Assembly (NCBI GenBank): GCA_018262815.1
Contig: JADFDN010000014.1
Location: forward strand, 1-39,369
From: Thiobacillus sp.
Lineage (GTDB): Bacteria; Pseudomonadota; Gammaproteobacteria; Burkholderiales; Thiobacillaceae
DNA: 39,369 nt
Direction of reading: 5' to 3'
The notes under the pieces are model-generated. The model saw only the letters and a program-made list of their open reading frames with translations. It did not search any database and had not been told where the DNA came from. Of the stretch, positions 35,365-39,369 are shown piece after piece (positions within the stretch are counted from its first letter, which is position 1; each line of letters starts with the position of its first letter). Position numbers and translations under genes: made by a program.

Positions 35365-36000
35365 ATGATCCAGGTAGCCATCGTGGACGACCACCAGATC
35401 GTCCGGACCGGCTTTCGCGAGCTGTTGAGCGAAGACTCCGGAATCAACATCGCGTTCGAAGCCGCCAATGGCGACGAGGTTCTCGAGAAATTACGCACCG
35501 CGCAGTGCGACGTCCTGTTGCTCGACATTTCCCTGCCGGGCAAGAGTGGCGTCGATGTGCTGCGTGCGGTGCGCCAGCGCCATCCTGAAATCAAGGTGTT
35601 GATCCTGAGCGGCTTTCCCGAGGAAAGCTATGCGCTCGCCATGATCAAGAATGGCGCGAACGGCTATCTGTGCAAGGATTGCGAGCGCGATGAATTGCTG
35701 CGCGCGATTCGCATGGTGTCTGCCGGACGCCGTTATGTGTCGGCCCGGACAGCTGAATTGCTGGCCGATGAAATGAGTGGTGAACGCAGTGGTGTGCTGC
35801 ACGAGGCCTTGTCGGACCGCGAGCTGCAGGTTTTCCTGCGTCTGGCGCGCGGCGAATCCGTATCGGACATAGCCGGGCAGCTGCACCTGAGCGTCAAGAC
35901 CATCAGCACGTATCGTTCGCGCGTGACCGAGAAACTCAATGTCTCGAGCAATGCCGAATTAGCAACCTATGCATTACGACACGGACTCATCACGGAATAA
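35365..36000 (+). CDS. NarL/FixJ-type response regulator with LuxR HTH
   Basis: Receiver (IQVAIVDDHQIVRTGF...LLLDISLPGKSG) and LuxR HTH (LSDRELQVFLRLARGESVSDIAGQLHLSVKTISTYRSRV). Confidence 0.95.
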   Translation: MIQVAIVDDHQIVRTGFRELLSEDSGINIAFEAANGDEVLEKLRTAQCDVLLLDISLPGKSGVDVLRAVRQRHPEIKVLILSGFPEESYALAMIKNGANGYLCKDCERDELLRAIRMVSAGRRYVSARTAELLADEMSGERSGVLHEALSDRELQVFLRLARGESVSDIAGQLHLSVKTISTYRSRVTEKLNVSSNAELATYALRHGLITE

Positions 36001-36031
36001 GTCTCGCTACCCGGAGACCAAGGCATACCAG

Positions 36032-36436
36032 ATGGCGGACAATGCCTCACTGCTGAAAGTTTTTTTGATCGAGGATTCTGCCCTTCTACAGGAATTGCTC
36101 TCAGGCATGCTGAGCGAACTGGACGGCGTGCAGTTCTGCGGCTGTGCCGACGGCGAGTCCGAGGCACTGCGGATGCTGGCGGACAACCCGGTGGACCTGG
36201 TCATCATCGATATCGAGCTCAAGCAGGGGAGCGGGATCGGGGTGCTGGATGCGCTGCAGACCGATTCGAGTCGCTATGGCAATCCGCGCAAGGCGGTGCT
36301 GACCAACTATGCGCATGCCTCCATGCGACAGCGCTGCGAACGTTTCGGGATGGATGCCTTTTTTGACAAGTCCCTGCACCTCAACCAGCTGATCGACTAC
36401 GTGGTCGATGCAGCGCAGCAAAAATCCGGGGCCTGA
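36032..36436 (+). CDS. Stand-alone receiver-domain response regulator
   Basis: KVFLIEDSALLQELL; LVIIDIELKQGSG; VLTNYAH; FFDKS; no output domain. Start taken at 36032 (MADNASLL). Confidence 0.88.
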   Translation: MADNASLLKVFLIEDSALLQELLSGMLSELDGVQFCGCADGESEALRMLADNPVDLVIIDIELKQGSGIGVLDALQTDSSRYGNPRKAVLTNYAHASMRQRCERFGMDAFFDKSLHLNQLIDYVVDAAQQKSGA

Positions 36437-36466
36437 CCGATTGGCCTGAAGTGCGCTGTTCGCGTG

Positions 36467-37843
36467 TCAGGCCGGCAGCACCGCCTGTAGTCTGACGCCT
36501 TCTCCCGGCGCAGTGTGTATGGCGAGTTTCCCGCCATGGGTGAAAACCCGATGCTTGATTCCCGCAAGCCCGTGTCGCGCGATTTTCGGCGAATCGACGT
36601 CGAAACCGACGCCGTCGTCCTCGATCGATAGCTCGATGTTCCCCGGGGTCATGCGGAGCGATATGCGGACGTGCCGCGCCCGCGCGTATTTCCGGATATT
36701 GGTCAAACCTTCCTGAACGATACGGAACAGGCTGAGCGAGAGGTCCTCGGAGAGTTCGGGTTCGGCCTCGGGGAGCTCGGTCGTGACTTCGATCGCCTCC
36801 TCGCCTTGCCGGAATTCCTCGATCAGCGCCTTGAGCGCTTCGATCAGCCCCAGGTCGTAGAGCAGCGCCGGCCGCAGATTGTTGGTGATCCGGCGCTTGA
36901 GCGTGATCCCGCCGATCAGGCTCTGACGCAGGCGTGCCATGCGTTGGGCGATCAGCGAACGTGCGTCGGGCGGCAGGCTGCGCTCGATCCAGTCGGCATC
37001 GAGCTTGGCGGCAGTCAGCAGCGCGCCCAGCTCGTCGTGCATTTCGCGGGCCAGATCGAGTTTTTCGGTTTCCCGTACTTCGGTCAGATAGGTTGCGAGA
37101 TTCGTCAGCTCCTCGGTGCGATGGCGAACTTCGCGCTCGAGCCGTTCGTTTTCGGCTTCGAGCATTTCCTGGAGCTTGTCCCGCAGTTCCTGTTTCTTCT
37201 GCTTCTGCGAGATGGCGGCAACCAGCAGCAGCAGGGATGCGATGGTCAGCAATACCGTCGTGAAGCGGGCGCTCTCGAAGCTGCCTATCGAATCGCCGAT
37301 GTTGTCCATGTTTCGCGACAGCATCTCGTTCTTCATGCTGTCGTGCTGGCGTTTGAACGCATTCATCGCCAGCGTCCCCTGTTCAAACGCTTCGTTGTCA
37401 GGCGGCCCTCCGCGTTCGAGGCGGGCGATCGTGATGTCCATGCGGGCCGCCATGACGTGCGCCTTGGTGATGAGTTCTTTTGCTTCGGGGCGCAATTCGT
37501 CCTGGTAATCCTGTTCGACGATTTGCAGGCTGTCGTAGATTGCTGCCGCCGTCTCCCGATAGTGATCGAGATAGGCCGGGTTTCGGGTGAGCGCATAGCC
37601 GCGGGTCGCGGACTGCAGCTCCAGGAACAACAGATGGAGTTGATCGAGATGCGCGGCGTGCTGGCTCGAAATCGCGAATCGCCTCATGGCGTCGAGCCCG
37701 GACGAGGCCTGCATGTAGCTGGCTACCAGGATGCCGATCAGGAGCGCCATGCCGGCTGCAAGGAACAGGTGGGTGCTGCGCTGCCAGCTCTCGGGCCGTT
37801 GCGGGGAAGCACGGCTCGGGGCGGAAGAGGGTTCGTTCGGCAT
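36467..37843 (-). CDS. Sensor histidine kinase with CHASE3-like sensor and HisKA_3/NarX-type kinase core
   Basis: Two TMs flanking LFLELQSATRGYALTRNPAYLDHYRE; H-box LDLAREMHDELGALLTAAKLDADW; ATP-binding IEDDGVGFDVD...HGLAGIKHRVFTHGGKL. Confidence 0.92.
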   Translation of the reverse strand: MPNEPSSAPSRASPQRPESWQRSTHLFLAAGMALLIGILVASYMQASSGLDAMRRFAISSQHAAHLDQLHLLFLELQSATRGYALTRNPAYLDHYRETAAAIYDSLQIVEQDYQDELRPEAKELITKAHVMAARMDITIARLERGGPPDNEAFEQGTLAMNAFKRQHDSMKNEMLSRNMDNIGDSIGSFESARFTTVLLTIASLLLLVAAISQKQKKQELRDKLQEMLEAENERLEREVRHRTEELTNLATYLTEVRETEKLDLAREMHDELGALLTAAKLDADWIERSLPPDARSLIAQRMARLRQSLIGGITLKRRITNNLRPALLYDLGLIEALKALIEEFRQGEEAIEVTTELPEAEPELSEDLSLSLFRIVQEGLTNIRKYARARHVRISLRMTPGNIELSIEDDGVGFDVDSPKIARHGLAGIKHRVFTHGGKLAIHTAPGEGVRLQAVLPA

Positions 37844-37930
37844 GATGGCGGTCGACTAGGGTTGTGGGCAGGTTATTGCAGGAATTCTCCGACAGGTCAA
37901 TCCGTGCCAGCCGACATACTGGCTGCGAAC

Positions 37931-37967
37931 CCCGTCCTACGATGCGTACACGATCTGGCGATATCCA
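37931..37967 (+). promoter_or_regulatory. Candidate promoter upstream of the entericidin-like gene: TCCTACG-N19-ATATC
   Basis: GTCCTACGATGCGTACACGATCTGGCGATATCC, same spacing as other elements in the window. Confidence 0.35.
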
Positions 37968-38018
37968 AGGGCAGCGCCGGATTGCGACTCGTCCCATTTC
38001 TGAACATCAGGAGATCCC

Positions 38019-38162
38019 ATGAAAACGCTACTCGCACTTGTAATGTCATCGTTTTTTGTCGTGTTGACCGGTTGCAATACGGTGGCCGGCGCCGGCAAGG
38101 ACATCGAACGGGGCGGCGAAAAAGTCCAGGACACCGCCAAGGACGTCCAGCAGAAGTTGTAA
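38019..38162 (+). CDS. Entericidin A/B family small lipoprotein (absent from the ORF track)
   Basis: MKTLLALVMSSFFVVLTGCNTVAGAGKDIERGGEKVQDTAKDVQQKL (47 aa), lipobox LTGC; RBS AGGAG. Confidence 0.92.
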   Translation: MKTLLALVMSSFFVVLTGCNTVAGAGKDIERGGEKVQDTAKDVQQKL

Positions 38163-38417
38163 GCATCTGTCCCCTCGACCGTCGAGGAGTTCCCCTGCCG
38201 ACAGCTTGTTTCGGCGGTCAAGGCATTCTGGCGCGAGGGTTCGCGAACCTCGGTGGCCGGGTGGCCTGCCATCTGGCGGTCGTGGAAGGGGGCAGTGTTT
38301 GCGGAAGACCCGGGCACGCGTTCCAGGCCGGACGACATTCGGACCGTGTAATCGGCTGCGGACTGGCGAATCTGTCGCGGTAGAAACCTACGCGCCGCGC
38401 AGGAACGCGGTGGCCGG

Positions 38418-39369
38418 CTAGTTTTTCGGATTTTTGCCGTTGGCTGATGAGGTCATGCCGGGCCATGACCTGGGCAGCAGCACCCACATGCGACCGCGCT
38501 GCTTCATGCGGCCTGCGAGTTCGCCTGCCGCATCGCCGAACCCCCAGAAGAAGTCAGCGCGCACGCCGCCGCGGATGGCGCCGCCGGTGTCCTGCGCCAT
38601 CACCAGCCGGTTCAGCGGCTCCGGCGAATTGGGCTGGGTCGTGGCGAGGAAAACCGGCGCGCCGAGCGGGATGAAACGCGGGTCGACGGCGATCGAGCGG
38701 CCGCCGGTGAGCGGCACGCCGAGCGCGCCGAGCGGACCGGTCAGCCCGTTGGGCAATTCGCGGAAGAACACGTAGCTCGGATTGGATGCGAGCAGTTCGG
38801 GCAGCTTGTCGGGATTCCGTGCACCCCAGTCCTTGATTCCCTGCATCGACGCCTGTTCGAGTTTCAGCTCGCCGCGCTCGACCAGCAGCTTGCCGATCGA
38901 CTGATAGGGATGGCCGTTCTGGTCGGCGTAGCCGACCCGCATATGCGAACCGTCGGGCAGTTCGATGCGGCCCGATCCCTGGATCTGCAGGAAGAAAAGA
39001 TCGACCGGGTCTTCCGCCCAGGCGATGGGCTTGCCCTTGAAGCCGTTGACCCTGCCGAGGCCATTGCCGTTGCCGTTGGTCGCCGCGTCGATTTCCTTGC
39101 GCGTCGGGTAGGGCACCAGCTTGTTGCCGACCAGCTTGCCGCGCAGGCGCAGATTTTTCAACTCGGGATAGACGCTTGCCAGGTCCACGGTGACGAGATC
39201 GTCGGGCGCGGCATAAAGCGGAAAACGCGCGCGTTCGGTGCGCACGCGGTCGCCTTTCAGCAGAGGTTCGTAATAGCCGGTGACCATGCCCTCGTCGCTG
39301 CCGTCTTCCTGCGTGGCCTGGTAAGGCTCGAAATGCCGTTCGAAGAAGGCGCGCGCGGCGGCGTCGTCC
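38418..39369 (-). CDS. mltA: Membrane-bound lytic murein transglycosylase A, 5' end beyond the window
   Basis: VTGYYEPLLKGDR; DLFFLQIQGSGRIELPDG; VMAQDTGGAIRGGVRADFFWG; frame stays open to the window edge (DDAAARAFFERHFEPYQATQEDGSDEG). Confidence 0.93.
   Translation of the reverse strand, partial: DDAAARAFFERHFEPYQATQEDGSDEGMVTGYYEPLLKGDRVRTERARFPLYAAPDDLVTVDLASVYPELKNLRLRGKLVGNKLVPYPTRKEIDAATNGNGNGLGRVNGFKGKPIAWAEDPVDLFFLQIQGSGRIELPDGSHMRVGYADQNGHPYQSIGKLLVERGELKLEQASMQGIKDWGARNPDKLPELLASNPSYVFFRELPNGLTGPLGALGVPLTGGRSIAVDPRFIPLGAPVFLATTQPNSPEPLNRLVMAQDTGGAIRGGVRADFFWGFGDAAGELAGRMKQRGRMWVLLPRSWPGMTSSANGKNPKN

Noticed and set aside
35969-36031. Earlier start for the stand-alone receiver (MHYDTDSSRNKS...)
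   Set aside because: Would overlap the LuxR regulator; receiver homology starts after MADNASLL at 36032.
36443-36473. GGCCTGA...TCAGGCC inverted repeat between the receiver and kinase genes
   Set aside because: Stem is short, loop is 17 nt and it overlaps the kinase stop codon; possible terminator but not well supported.
36671-38383. 570-aa plus-strand ORF opposite the histidine kinase
   Set aside because: Shadow ORF; the kinase on the minus strand has all expected motifs.
1-39369. CRISPR arrays, tRNA/rRNA genes, transposons, prophage or toxin-antitoxin modules
   Set aside because: Looked for regular direct repeats, tRNA-like cloverleaf signatures, transposase/integrase motifs and paired small antitoxin-toxin ORFs; none convincing.

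Overview
The window is a GC-rich, gene-dense chromosomal segment. Protein families suggest a betaproteobacterium, possibly a sulfur oxidiser (inference only). I found no rRNA, tRNA, CRISPR array, transposase or phage structural gene. Left part: dienelactone-hydrolase-like protein, TonB, a copA-cueR copper module with a recognisable MerR-type promoter, a Crp/Fnr regulator and a BLUF photoreceptor. Centre: a dense run of stress-associated genes, including PRC-barrel, GH13 branching-enzyme-like, diheme cytochrome c, OBAP/DUF1264, BON, HPII-type catalase, Fe-SOD, a cysteine-poor DsrC/TusE-like protein, AsmA, AI-2E transporter, PEP-CTERM protein, CsbD, flavodoxin-fold reductase, DUF421 and hemerythrin. 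Right part: a two-gene NHEJ system (ku-ligD), a tsdBA-like thiosulfate dehydrogenase pair, an envelope-stress operon (YqjD/YqjE-like, PLD), two adjacent DUF1328 genes (one below the ORF-track cutoff), a two-component system with two response regulators and a CHASE3 histidine kinase, an entericidin-like lipoprotein (also missing from the track) and a truncated mltA. The most interesting signals are: (1) a recurrent CYTAC(A/G) element upstream of several small stress genes, in four cases 19 bp before a TATAC/ATATC box; (2) the DsrC-like protein lacking its C-terminal cysteines, placed directly after katE-sodB; (3) a secreted protein with twin CX10C repeats; (4) a flavodoxin-fold protein with a five-cysteine cluster. 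Everything was read by eye; no database search was run.
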